A DNA stretch of 64,000 nucleotides from Foliamicus sp965115835 (GTDB taxonomy: Bacteria; Pseudomonadota; Gammaproteobacteria; Steroidobacterales; Foliamicaceae), in contig OZ220471.1 of NCBI GenBank assembly GCA_965115835.1, positions 1,922,001 through 1,986,000 on the forward strand, written 5' to 3'. The notes beneath the pieces are model-generated. The model was not told the DNA's origin. It worked only from the letters and a program-made list of their open reading frames with translations, and searched no databases. Shown here piece by piece: positions 34,952-43,048 of the stretch. Both the position numbers and the translations under genes were made by a program. Position 1 is the stretch's first letter. Each line of letters opens with the position of its first letter.

Positions 34952-36376
34952 ATGCCTTTTCCGAAGAAACAAACCCCTGTTCGGGCAGGCGCGAAAACTT
35001 TCCCTGTTGCCTCCGATTCCGAAAAAGACAGTGGGATTGGCCCTGATGTTGAGGGCTTGCGGGAGTTTGCCGAAAAGAGCGACCGTCAGGCTCCTCTCGA
35101 ATTTGTGGGACGCAGCGGCCTGATCGAAAGACTTGCAAAAGACCTGCGTACCCGGGCGAAAGACTGGATGGCGGGGGAATCCGATGCTTGGGAAGGCGCC
35201 ATCTGGCTGTTTCAGGGCGCTCCGGGCGCGGGCAAGACGGCGCTTTTGAGGCACCTGAAAAAACTGCTGATCAACGGCGAACCCGTGCGAGTCTGCATGC
35301 CGGAAAAGATCGCGCTGAACGATTCGGCGGAACTCAAGAAACACATCGCCGAAGCCTTCTCCCTGGCCGGGACTCTCAAGGAAGACTGGCTGAAAAGGAT
35401 GGAGACGGGGCAGAAGAACGTAGGTGGAAAACTCGATATCGGCATTCCCGGAGTGGCGCAAATCGGCGCAGGGGGTTCCGGCCCGTTCGGAAAAGGCCCG
35501 GCGGCCACTTGGAGGGACCTGAGGGAAAAGGCGCGGGGATATCCCCCCATCCTGCTGATGGTGGACGAAGCGCAGGCCATTGATGACGAAGCCAGGCATC
35601 CGCTTCTGTGGCTTCACGAGGGAACCCACGGCCTGCCAATTATCCCGGTCTTCGGGGGGCTGGCGTGGACGGTAGGGAGACTCTACGAGCTGGGCATCTC
35701 CCGGACTTCGCTGCGCCGCGTCCACACTCTGGAGGCGCTCTCGGAAGCCGAGTGCATGGTCGTGGCGCAGGCGTTCTTCGACAAATACGGGGTGATCGGA
35801 AGCGCAAGGGAGCGGGAGGAGTGGGCGAGGACGATCGCCCGCGAATGCATGGGTTGGCCGCAGCATCTCCACGCAGGAATGCAAGGACTGGCGGAAGCGC
35901 TTGCGGAAGCTGGAGGAGTTCTGGAACAGACGAACAGGCCAACGGCTCTGAAAGGCGGCGCCGAGAGGCGGCAAGAGTATTACGAGGCGCGGATATCGTC
36001 CTTCGAGCATGACTTTCACGATGTGCGCTTTTTGGCGGCCGCGCTTGTGGCGTACATGGAGAAAAAAGAATCAGGTCGCCCCAGCACGATGCGACTGGGG
36101 CGAGCAGTTGATTCGGGGCAGATTCGCAACGTAGCGCTAAACTGGCCCGGCATGAATCTTGATGAGGACGACCCCGACCTTGCGCTCCCCGAAGGGACAA
36201 CGGGGGAAGGCCTCGTAAAGGCAATGATGAACTCCGGAATGCTGCACAAGGGAGAAAACGGGGTGTTGCATGTGCCGATCCCTTCCTTTGCCGACTATCT
36301 CAAATCGAAGCTCGACTGGCTTGCTGCCAAGTCGGGGGAGTCACCGCAGCCTGACCCTCCTGAACCCGGGATGTGA
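34952..36376 (+). CDS. AAA family ATPase of unknown function
   Basis: A 474-residue P-loop ATPase. The N-terminal segment FAEKSDRQAPLEFVGRSGLI precedes Walker A (FQGAPGAGKTALL, about residues 87-97); Walker B is ILLMVDEAQAI (about 200-210), then an Orc/STAND-like helical region and a C-terminal winged-helix-like module ending VPIPSFADYLKSKLDW. The ATG at 34952 follows AAGGAAAAAGCC; a GTG at 34922 is less likely. A decayed second copy lies at 40986-41640. The neighbours are a DUF433 antitoxin and transposase debris. Defence or plasmid-like functions are possible but not shown. Confidence 0.8.
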   Translation: MPFPKKQTPVRAGAKTFPVASDSEKDSGIGPDVEGLREFAEKSDRQAPLEFVGRSGLIERLAKDLRTRAKDWMAGESDAWEGAIWLFQGAPGAGKTALLRHLKKLLINGEPVRVCMPEKIALNDSAELKKHIAEAFSLAGTLKEDWLKRMETGQKNVGGKLDIGIPGVAQIGAGGSGPFGKGPAATWRDLREKARGYPPILLMVDEAQAIDDEARHPLLWLHEGTHGLPIIPVFGGLAWTVGRLYELGISRTSLRRVHTLEALSEAECMVVAQAFFDKYGVIGSAREREEWARTIARECMGWPQHLHAGMQGLAEALAEAGGVLEQTNRPTALKGGAERRQEYYEARISSFEHDFHDVRFLAAALVAYMEKKESGRPSTMRLGRAVDSGQIRNVALNWPGMNLDEDDPDLALPEGTTGEGLVKAMMNSGMLHKGENGVLHVPIPSFADYLKSKLDWLAAKSGESPQPDPPEPGM

Positions 36377-36471
36377 AGCGGATTTGCTGTATAAATTGCG
36401 CTTGTTGACCCTTTGACAGTCAGAACGGCAATAGACATTGCGTCCCGTCTCATCCCACCCGGAGCATTGCA

Positions 36472-36723
36472 ATGACCGATACCCTGATCGAACGAAACCC
36501 GGACATTCTCGGCGGAACCCCCGTGTTTGCGGGCGCCCGCGTTCCGGTGCGCATCCTGATAGAGTATCTCGAAGCAGGGGATCGACTCGACGATTTCCTG
36601 ATCGACTACCCCACCGTGTCGCGACGTCAGGCGGTGGCGCTGCTGGAACAGGCGAAGGCCATGCTGGCGTCAAGCAGCGATGAAGCTACTGCTGTTCAGG
36701 TTCGGACGCCCATGAGACTGTGA
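36472..36723 (+). CDS. DUF433 domain protein, orphan antitoxin
   Basis: An 83-residue protein with the full DUF433 pattern: NPDILGGTPVFAGARVPVRI and LIEYLEAGDRLDDFLIDYP. DUF433 proteins are commonly antitoxins of DUF5615 (Mut7-C/PIN-like) toxins encoded immediately downstream. Here the toxin is reduced to a stub at 36680-36715. The last ten or so residues (after ASSSDEA) look like sequence acquired by the same deletion. A strong terminator follows about 115 bases later. The ATG at 36472 is unambiguous. Confidence 0.85.
   Translation: MTDTLIERNPDILGGTPVFAGARVPVRILIEYLEAGDRLDDFLIDYPTVSRRQAVALLEQAKAMLASSSDEATAVQVRTPMRL
36680..36715 (+). pseudogene. Five-codon stub of a DUF5615 toxin
   Basis: Inside the end of the DUF433 gene an ATG opens MKLLL, the usual first residues of DUF5615 toxins (MKLLLDEN...), but continues FRFGRP and stops after eleven codons. 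The position, overlapping the antitoxin end, is exactly where the toxin normally starts. This suggests that the toxin body was deleted just after its fifth codon. Confidence 0.55.
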
Positions 36724-36838
36724 TTCGGAGTGATGCGGCCGTTGTTTCTCCGGGACAGGGGCTTGACCTGATTTGGACAGTCCGGCTATCGTGGGAACCG
36801 TCGGGAGGCGGCAAGGAAACGGTTCCCGCATCTATTCA

Positions 36839-36870
36839 GGGGTGTCTTCGGGCACCCCATTATTTTATCG
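36839..36870 (+). terminator. Rho-independent terminator after the DUF433 gene
   Basis: An eight-base-pair stem, GGGGTGTC with GGCACCCC, closes a TTCG tetraloop (36839-36858) and is followed by the T-rich tail ATTATTTTATC. It is oriented for plus-strand transcription and would separate the antitoxin transcript from the convergent polA. Confidence 0.8.
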
Positions 36871-36917
36871 GAGGCATCGCCGCCGCTGCCTTTCCCCGGC
36901 GCCTGCGGCGCGGGCGG

Positions 36918-39596
36918 TCAGTGGGCGGCGTCCCAGTTCGGCCCCTGGCCGACATCGACTTTCAGCGGCGCCTTCAGGGAAGCGGCGCCCGCCATCATCT
37001 GCGTGACCTTGCCGGCGAGCTCTCCGGCGAAGTCGGCGGCGCATTCGAACACCAGCTCGTCATGCACCTGCATGATCAGCCGCGCCCGGTCGCTGCGCGG
37101 CTGAAGCCATTCGTGGATCCGAATCATGGCGCGCTTGATGATGTCGGCAGCCGTGCCCTGCATCGGCGCGTTGATGGCGCTGCGCTCGGCGTAGCTGCGC
37201 CGGCGGAAGTCCCCGGAGCGAATGTCCGGCAGGTACAGGCGGCGTCCGAACAGCGTTTCCACCCATCCCTGGTCGTGGGCCTGCTGGCGGGTCCGCTCCA
37301 TGTACTGCTGCACGCCGGGATAGCGGGCGAAGTAGTGGTTCACGTAGTCCTGCGCCTCGCTGCGGGTAACGCCCAGTTGGCGCGCAAGGCCGAAGGGCGA
37401 CATGCCGTAGATCAACCCGAAGTTGATTGCCTTCGCCGTGCGGCGCTGGTCCGTGCTGACCGCTTCGAGAGGCGTGGCGAACACCTCCGCCGCAGTGGCC
37501 CGATGCACGTCCAAGTCTTCGGAAAAAGCCCTGAGCAGCCCTTCGTCGCCGGACAGCTGGGCCATGATGCGCAATTCGATCTGCGAGTAGTCGGCCGACA
37601 GCAGCACATGGCCCTCCGGCGCCACGAAGGCCTGGCGTATGCGCCGGCCTTCCGGCGTGCGCGCCGGGATGTTCTGCAGGTTGGGGTGAGTGGACGAAAG
37701 CCTTCCGGTGGCCGCAACGGCCTGCTGGTAGGAGGTGTGCACCCGCCCGGTGCGCGGGTCGATGCAGGCCGGCAGGGCGTCGGTATAGCCGGTCTTGAGC
37801 TTGGCGAGGTTGCGGTACTGCAGCACGGTGGCCGGCAGCGGATGCTCGGCGGCCAACTCCTGCAACACCGACTCCGAGGTGGAGGGCTGTCCGGTGGAGG
37901 TGCGGCGAACGGGGTTCAGCCCCAGGCGGTTGAAAAGCACATCGGCCAACTGCTTGGGCGAACCCAGATTGAATGCCGTTTCCGCCTGTTCGCAAGCCCG
38001 TCGTTCCAGGTCCCGCAACTGGCCGGCCAGCTCCCGGGACTGTTCGTCCAGGGCCAGGGCGTCCACCAGCACTCCGGCGCGCTCCATGTCGGCCAGGATT
38101 GGCGACAGGGGCATTTCCATGTCCTTCAGTACGCCATCGAGAGCCTCGGTCTTCGCGATTTCCTGCGAAAGGCACTCGTGAAGGCGCAGTGCGTATTCGG
38201 CTTTCCGGGCAGCGTAAGGGGCGATTTTCTCCAGCGGCGCCTGCGCCAGGGAAATGCGCGTACGGCCCTTGCCCAGCACCTCCTCCTCGACGGGGCAATC
38301 GAGCTTGAGATAGCGCTGCACCGCCCTGCTGAAATCGTGGGCTATGGCCGTGGAGTTCAGCACGTACGATTCGAGCATGGTGTCGCCGGCGCCTCCCGCC
38401 AGTTCGATCCCCTTGTTGGCCAGCACATGGGTGATGAACTTGAGGTCATGGCCCACCTTCGGCGCCCCGGCGTCTTCCAGCCATTCCTTGAGTCCGCCCA
38501 GCAACTCCCGCGCGCCGGCGCGTTCCGGCGTCAGGCCGTTCAGGCCGCCGGAAGCCAGGGGAACGTAGGCGGACTCGCTCTCGCCGATGGAAAAGGCCAG
38601 TCCGGCAATGCGGTGCTGCATGGGATTGTCTCCCGAGGCTTCCACCCCCAGACCCGTTGCCGGCGCCTTGCGGAGCCGCCCGATCCACTCCTCGAGCTGC
38701 GAGAGGCTCAGGATGACTTCGTGATCCGTATGGTCAGGCGGGGCCTCCGCAAACTGCCTCAAACTGCGCAGCAGGCTGTTGAGCTCGAAGGTCCGGCACA
38801 GCGGTTCCAGCGCTTCGAGGTCCGGCGGCTTGCGCCGCAAATCTCTCGGAGACACCTCAAGCGGCACATCCTTGCGAATGGTGGCGAGCTCCAGGGACAG
38901 GTCCACATCGGCAAAGCTGGCCCTCAGGGTCTCCCCCGCCTTGCCCCGGATCTCGCCGGCGTTCTCCTTCACGCCGTCCAGGCTGCCGTAAGCCTGCAAC
39001 CATTTCGCGGCGGTCTTGGGTCCCACGCCGCGAACCCCCGGAATGTTGTCCGAGCTGTCCCCGGCCAGCGCCAGATAATCGCGTATCCGCGCGGGCGGAA
39101 CGCCGAACTTCTCCTCGACCGCGGCACTGTCCGTGACGCGGTTGCTGTTCCAGCCCACCAGCTTGACCCGAGGGCTTACCAGCTGCGCGAAATCCTTGTC
39201 GGTGGTGGAAATCAGCGTTTCCAGCCCCTGCTCTTCGGCCTGCGCGGCCAGGGTCCCGATCACGTCGTCCGCCTCCACGCCGGGGACGCGCAGCAACGGC
39301 ACGCCCATTGCCGCGACCATGTTCACCACCGGTTCGATCTGTTCGCGCAAGTCCTCGGGCATCACGTCGCGGTTGGCCTTGTATTCCGGATACAACTCGT
39401 CGCGGAAAGTGGGCCCCGGCGCATCCATGACGAAGGCCAGCAGTTCCGGCGTGTTCTCCCGCAGGAGCCGCTGCACCATGGTCAGCACGCCGTGCAGGGC
39501 GCCGGTCGGGCGCCCTTCGGAGGTGGTGAACGCCGGAAGGGCGTAATAGGCGCGGAACAGGCAAGCCGTTCCGTCGACCAGCAGCAACCGGCTCAA
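36918..39596 (-). CDS. polA: DNA polymerase I
   Basis: An 892-residue PolA. The 5'-nuclease domain is intact (LLLVDGTACLFRAYYALP, YKANRDVMPEDL, VEADDVIGTL, LALAGDSSDNIPGVRGVGPK). The polymerase domain is intact with motif A (LSADYSQIELRIMA), motif B (RRTAKAINFGLIYG) and motif C (MQVHDELVFE). The 3'-5' exonuclease domain has lost key acids: the FDTET site reads LGVEA, the NLKYD aspartate is Ile (DLKFITHVL), and the AAEDAD site reads AARKAE. The start is TTG at 39596, which overlaps the lptM stop (TTGA) and directly precedes the conserved SRLLLVDG; longer readings upstream are not PolA-like. Confidence 0.95.
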   Translation of the reverse strand: MSRLLLVDGTACLFRAYYALPAFTTSEGRPTGALHGVLTMVQRLLRENTPELLAFVMDAPGPTFRDELYPEYKANRDVMPEDLREQIEPVVNMVAAMGVPLLRVPGVEADDVIGTLAAQAEEQGLETLISTTDKDFAQLVSPRVKLVGWNSNRVTDSAAVEEKFGVPPARIRDYLALAGDSSDNIPGVRGVGPKTAAKWLQAYGSLDGVKENAGEIRGKAGETLRASFADVDLSLELATIRKDVPLEVSPRDLRRKPPDLEALEPLCRTFELNSLLRSLRQFAEAPPDHTDHEVILSLSQLEEWIGRLRKAPATGLGVEASGDNPMQHRIAGLAFSIGESESAYVPLASGGLNGLTPERAGARELLGGLKEWLEDAGAPKVGHDLKFITHVLANKGIELAGGAGDTMLESYVLNSTAIAHDFSRAVQRYLKLDCPVEEEVLGKGRTRISLAQAPLEKIAPYAARKAEYALRLHECLSQEIAKTEALDGVLKDMEMPLSPILADMERAGVLVDALALDEQSRELAGQLRDLERRACEQAETAFNLGSPKQLADVLFNRLGLNPVRRTSTGQPSTSESVLQELAAEHPLPATVLQYRNLAKLKTGYTDALPACIDPRTGRVHTSYQQAVAATGRLSSTHPNLQNIPARTPEGRRIRQAFVAPEGHVLLSADYSQIELRIMAQLSGDEGLLRAFSEDLDVHRATAAEVFATPLEAVSTDQRRTAKAINFGLIYGMSPFGLARQLGVTRSEAQDYVNHYFARYPGVQQYMERTRQQAHDQGWVETLFGRRLYLPDIRSGDFRRRSYAERSAINAPMQGTAADIIKRAMIRIHEWLQPRSDRARLIMQVHDELVFECAADFAGELAGKVTQMMAGAASLKAPLKVDVGQGPNWDAAH

Positions 39597-39748
39597 GGGG
39601 ACGAATCCCCGGATTGGCCGGCGGCAACTTCGGGAGCCGGCTGTTCGCCGGGCGCCGGAGGCGGTTCTTCGGGCAGGTAGAGCGGCCCGCTGAACCCGCA
39701 GCCGCAAAGAAACAGGGCCAACATCAGGGAGCGGAGCCGCGCCAGCAT
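39593..39748 (-). CDS. lptM: LptM-type lipoprotein (YifL)
   Basis: A 51-residue lipoprotein. The short signal sequence MLARLRSLMLALFLCGC ends in a lipobox and is followed by GFSGPLYLPEEPPPAPGE, which matches the conserved GPLYLP segment of LptM. In Escherichia coli LptM promotes oxidative maturation of the LptDE lipopolysaccharide translocon. The stop overlaps the polA start, so polA translation is probably coupled to it. LptD folding also needs DsbA, encoded at 30268-30930. Confidence 0.85.
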   Translation of the reverse strand: MLARLRSLMLALFLCGCGFSGPLYLPEEPPPAPGEQPAPEVAAGQSGDSSP

Positions 39749-39834
39749 GCCGGCAAGTGTACCCTTGCACTGGAGTCGCACTGGACGCTGCGCATGAAAC
39801 GCGCACGAAAGGCGTATTCATGTAGGCTTGCCCG

Positions 39835-40587
39835 ATGAACGAGAAACTCGAAATTACCGCGTACCGCCTGATCGAGCGACCGATGAAACTACGCCGCGCG
39901 GCGCGCTCGCGTGAATGGATGGACCAGACGGTCGACCATTTCGCCAACCGCTGCCTGCCGCTTCTGATCGCCAACCAGACCGGCTGGGACGCGTTGTGCC
40001 CGGCGCCCTTCAAGGCGCGCTGGAATGGCAAGGCGGCCAAGGAAGGCGTGGAGATCCGGTTCCCGGGAGAGACCTCCGAATTGATCAGCGCCCATTTCGG
40101 CAGTGGCGTGCTGACTTTCACGCCCGGCTACCTGTTCCGCACCAGCAAGGGCCACAACCTGTGGTGCAAGGGGCTGGCCAACACGGCCAAGGACGCCATC
40201 GCGCCGCTGGAAGGCATTATCGAGACCGACTGGGCGCCATTCACCTTCACCATGAACTGGCGCTTCACCCGCAAGCGCACCTGGGTGACTTTCGAGAAGG
40301 ACGAGCCGGTGTGCCGGCTGGTGCCGATTCCCCGCCACTACGCCGAACAATTCGACGCCGTCGTCCGCCCGCTTTCCGACGATCGCGAGCTTTACCGCGA
40401 GCACGTCGAATGGAACCGGTCGCGCGGCGCTTTCAACAAGGCGCTGGAGCACAGCCATGACCGTCCCTCTTCCGAAAAGTGGCAGGGCCATTACATGCGC
40501 GGCGCCCGCCTCGACGGCCGCCGCTTCAGCGATCACCGTATCAAGGTGCCGATGCGCGATTTCCGCAAGCCGGACGCGGACGGGTAG
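39835..40587 (+). CDS. Hypothetical protein, probable DUF6065 family
   Basis: A 250-residue soluble protein beginning MNEKLEITAYRLIERPMKLR, with LPLLIANQTGWDALCPAPF, GHNLWCKGLANTAKDAIAPL and a C-terminal region ending RRFSDHRIKVPMRDFRKP. I believe it matches DUF6065, whose members are uncharacterised. It is rich in Trp, Arg and His and has no signal or membrane segment. It is divergent from lptM-polA, 86 bases apart, and ends in a TAG that starts an extragenic hairpin repeat. Confidence 0.7.
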   Translation: MNEKLEITAYRLIERPMKLRRAARSREWMDQTVDHFANRCLPLLIANQTGWDALCPAPFKARWNGKAAKEGVEIRFPGETSELISAHFGSGVLTFTPGYLFRTSKGHNLWCKGLANTAKDAIAPLEGIIETDWAPFTFTMNWRFTRKRTWVTFEKDEPVCRLVPIPRHYAEQFDAVVRPLSDDRELYREHVEWNRSRGAFNKALEHSHDRPSSEKWQGHYMRGARLDGRRFSDHRIKVPMRDFRKPDADG

Positions 40588-40630
40588 CCCGGATCTCTCG
40601 CCGGATTGCGGCATTCCGGGCGAGAGGCGC
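40585..40630. repeat. REP-like hairpin at the DUF6065 stop codon
   Basis: TAGCCCGGATCTCTCGCCGG starts at the stop codon; CTCTCGCCGGA (40595-40605) pairs with TCCGGGCGAGAG up to 40626 with one bulge. The sequence TAGCCCGGAT(C/A)TCTC(G/A)CCGGAT recurs at the recG stop (49800). This looks like an extragenic repeat family that may also act as a terminator. Confidence 0.55.
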
Positions 40631-40985
40631 CCTGGATACCGGCGCACACAGCCTGTCGGGATCGAGATCGACGAGAAACCTGTCGCGGCCAGTCTTCACG
40701 CCGGGAAAGGAAGCCGGGAACTTGTCCCTCGCGTGGCCGACCCTGTTGCGTCTGGCCTCGCCATGTAAAGGCCGAAATCCGGACGGCCAGCGCCCCGGCA
40801 AGTTCCTGGACGCATCGCATCAAGGGCGACCGGGGAATGGGATACCCATGGGCAAAGCTGCAACTACAGCGGGCAGTGTGATGAACACGAACCGGAAGCC
40901 GGCGCAGGAAACGGCGAGTTTGCAGGGAGTACAAGAGGCTTGGGCGATGCCGGCCTGAGCGGTGGCGTCATCAAAGCGCGGTAAC
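40631..40985. other. Gene-poor stretch before the AAA pseudogene
   Basis: No gene is supported in these 355 bases. A 25-codon frame from an ATG at 40880 (MNTNRKPAQETASLQGVQEA) has no ribosome site and no recognisable domain. Confidence 0.4.
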
Positions 40986-41640
40986 ATGACACCCCATGTG
41001 AAACTCCCGACCTTGCCGGCAATGAAGCGCATGAAACACATCCCTGCCCCCGACATGGGGGTATTGCGCCGGTTTGCGCAGAAGTCGGACCGTCAGGACC
41101 CTCCCACTTTCGTGGGACGCAAGGATCTGATGGAGAGGATGGCCGAGGACCTCAAGGAGCGAATCGCCGCCTGGGGGAATCACGACCCCAATGCCTGGAC
41201 GGGAGCGACCTGGCTGTTCCAGGGAGCGCCGGGGGCCGGCAAGACCGCCTTGTTGTCACGCTTGGGAAGCCTGACAATACGGCCAACCGGGGACGGCGAT
41301 AACAGCAATGGAGAGCCGGTGGGCGTGAATGTTTGCCTGATTGATGAAGAGGCCGCACTGCACAACCCGGCGAAGCTCAAAAAGAAGATTGCCGAGGCGT
41401 TTCTCTCCGGCGCCGCCCGGGAAATGGAGGGAAGGGAGTCTGTCGGGTCATCTCTCCAAAGGCTTTTCGGGCGAGGAATTTGCCGAGGGCATGCTGAAGG
41501 CCGGCATTCTGCACGAAGACGGAGACGGATATCTGTCCGTCCCCATCCCTTCTTTTCGCGATTTCCTGATGGAATGGTATCCCGCACTGGACCAGGGCGC
41601 AGCTCCCGGAACAGGAAACCTGCCTTCTCCCGCGCCTTGA
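40986..41640 (+). pseudogene. Decayed second copy of the AAA ATPase
   Basis: The N-terminal part (from ATG 40986) reads GVLRRFAQKSDRQDPPTFVG and WLFQGAPGAGKTALLSRLG, close to the intact ATPase at 34952-36376, and ends in AEAFLSGAAREMEG near 41430. From about 41452 a different frame carries the C-terminal module (GFSGEEFAEGMLKAGILHE, then YLSVPIPSFRDFLMEW). The middle of the protein, roughly 270 residues including Walker B, is missing and the frame has shifted. The gene is therefore inactive, although its Walker A region is intact. Confidence 0.82.
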
Positions 41641-41911
41641 GATACGCAGGAACAATTGGCTTGCGGCGCCGACAGCGGATCAACAGCAGGAGGGCCGGGA
41701 ATATCGAAATGCATTCTCCCGCCCCTCGGCGACGGGCATTCCCCGCGACCATACAGGTTCCGGCAGGCGCGGCGATAGAGCACGGAAATCGGGGTTGCAT
41801 CACGGCGCTTCCGGCAAAGCCGAAACAGCCCAAGCGCAAGATGGGCAATACTACTCAACGATGAACTCGATAGTGGCGATCATAAAGACGCCGCAGGAAC
41901 AGGAGCGAAAC

Positions 41912-43018
41912 ATGAAACGCAGAGATGTGCTTGCCGGACTGGGCGGCGGCGCCGTGGCGCTGGCCGGCTGCGCCGGGGAAACGCCCCGGGACAGCGCCGC
42001 CCGGACGGGAGGGGCCGCAAGCTCCGGCGAAACCTTCGACTGGAAGATGGTCACCGCCTGGCCGCCCAACTTTCCCGGCATGGGAACATCCGCCGCCGAG
42101 CTTGCGGAAACCATTACCCGGTGCTCCGGCGGGAGGCTCAAGGTGCGCGTGTACGCCGCCGGCGAGCTGGTGCCGGGGGACGAGGTGTTCAACACCGTGT
42201 CCGCCGGCAACGCGGAGATGGGCCACGGCGTTTCCTACTACTGGAAGGCGCAGGTGGAAGCCGCCCAGTTCTTCGGCGGCATCCCCTTCGGCATGACCCC
42301 CACGGAGTCCTCTGCCTGGCTGCATTTCGGCGGCGGCCTCGAGTTGTGGCGCGAGCTGTACGAACCGTTCGGCGTGACGGTGTTTGCCGGCGGCAACACC
42401 GGCGCCCAGATGGGCGGCTGGTTCAATCGCGAAATCAACTCGCCCGAGGACCTGAAGGGCCTGAAGATGCGCATCCCCGGACTCGGGGGCGAAGTCCTGC
42501 GGCGCGCCGGCGGCACATCGGTCCTGCTGCTCGGCGGCGACATATACACCGCCATGCAGACTGGCAGCGTGGACGCCACGGAATGGGTGGGTCCTTACAA
42601 CGATGTGAGCTTCGGGCTGCACGAAGTCGCGCGGTACTACTATTATCCCGGCTGGCACGAACCCGGCGCCGTCCTGGAGGTGTCGATCAACCAGCAGGCT
42701 TGGGAAACGCTTCCCGAGGATCTCCAGGGGATCGTGAAGTCGGCCTGCGGCTATGTGGAAAGCCGGATGGGTCCGGAGTACAGCGCGCGAAACGCCCAGT
42801 TCCTCCGGCAATTGCGCAACGAAGGCAAGGTCGAAATCCGCCGCTTCCCGGACTCCGTGATCAAGGAGCTGCGCGCCCGCTCCCGGGAAGTCATCGACGA
42901 GCTCGTGGCCCGCGACGAAAAGGCCGCCCGCATCCACGCCTCGTACGCCGCCTTCCAGGAGCAGGTGGGCGAGTGGCTGGACATCGGCGAGCGCGCCGCC
43001 ATCAGGGCGCGCGGCTGA
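41912..43018 (+). CDS. TRAP transporter solute-binding protein (DctP family), orphan
   Basis: A 368-residue periplasmic binding protein. The N-terminus MKRRDVLAGLGGGAVALAGC is a Tat-like signal merging into a lipobox, so it may be a lipoprotein. The DctP fold is clear: WKMVTAWPPNFPGMGTSAAE, GRLKVRVYAAGELVPGDEVF, INSPEDLKGLKMRIPGLGG with the substrate-binding Arg, and YTAMQTGSVDATEWVGPYND. This is the subtype seen for 2-oxo acids and related ligands. The start follows AGGAGC. No permease gene is adjacent; an orphan small permease is at 9730-10311. An IS4-like element sits 30 bases downstream. Confidence 0.92.
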   Translation: MKRRDVLAGLGGGAVALAGCAGETPRDSAARTGGAASSGETFDWKMVTAWPPNFPGMGTSAAELAETITRCSGGRLKVRVYAAGELVPGDEVFNTVSAGNAEMGHGVSYYWKAQVEAAQFFGGIPFGMTPTESSAWLHFGGGLELWRELYEPFGVTVFAGGNTGAQMGGWFNREINSPEDLKGLKMRIPGLGGEVLRRAGGTSVLLLGGDIYTAMQTGSVDATEWVGPYNDVSFGLHEVARYYYYPGWHEPGAVLEVSINQQAWETLPEDLQGIVKSACGYVESRMGPEYSARNAQFLRQLRNEGKVEIRRFPDSVIKELRARSREVIDELVARDEKAARIHASYAAFQEQVGEWLDIGERAAIRARG

Positions 43019-43048
43019 ACCCGCACAGCCTCACATGTGGTGAACCGG

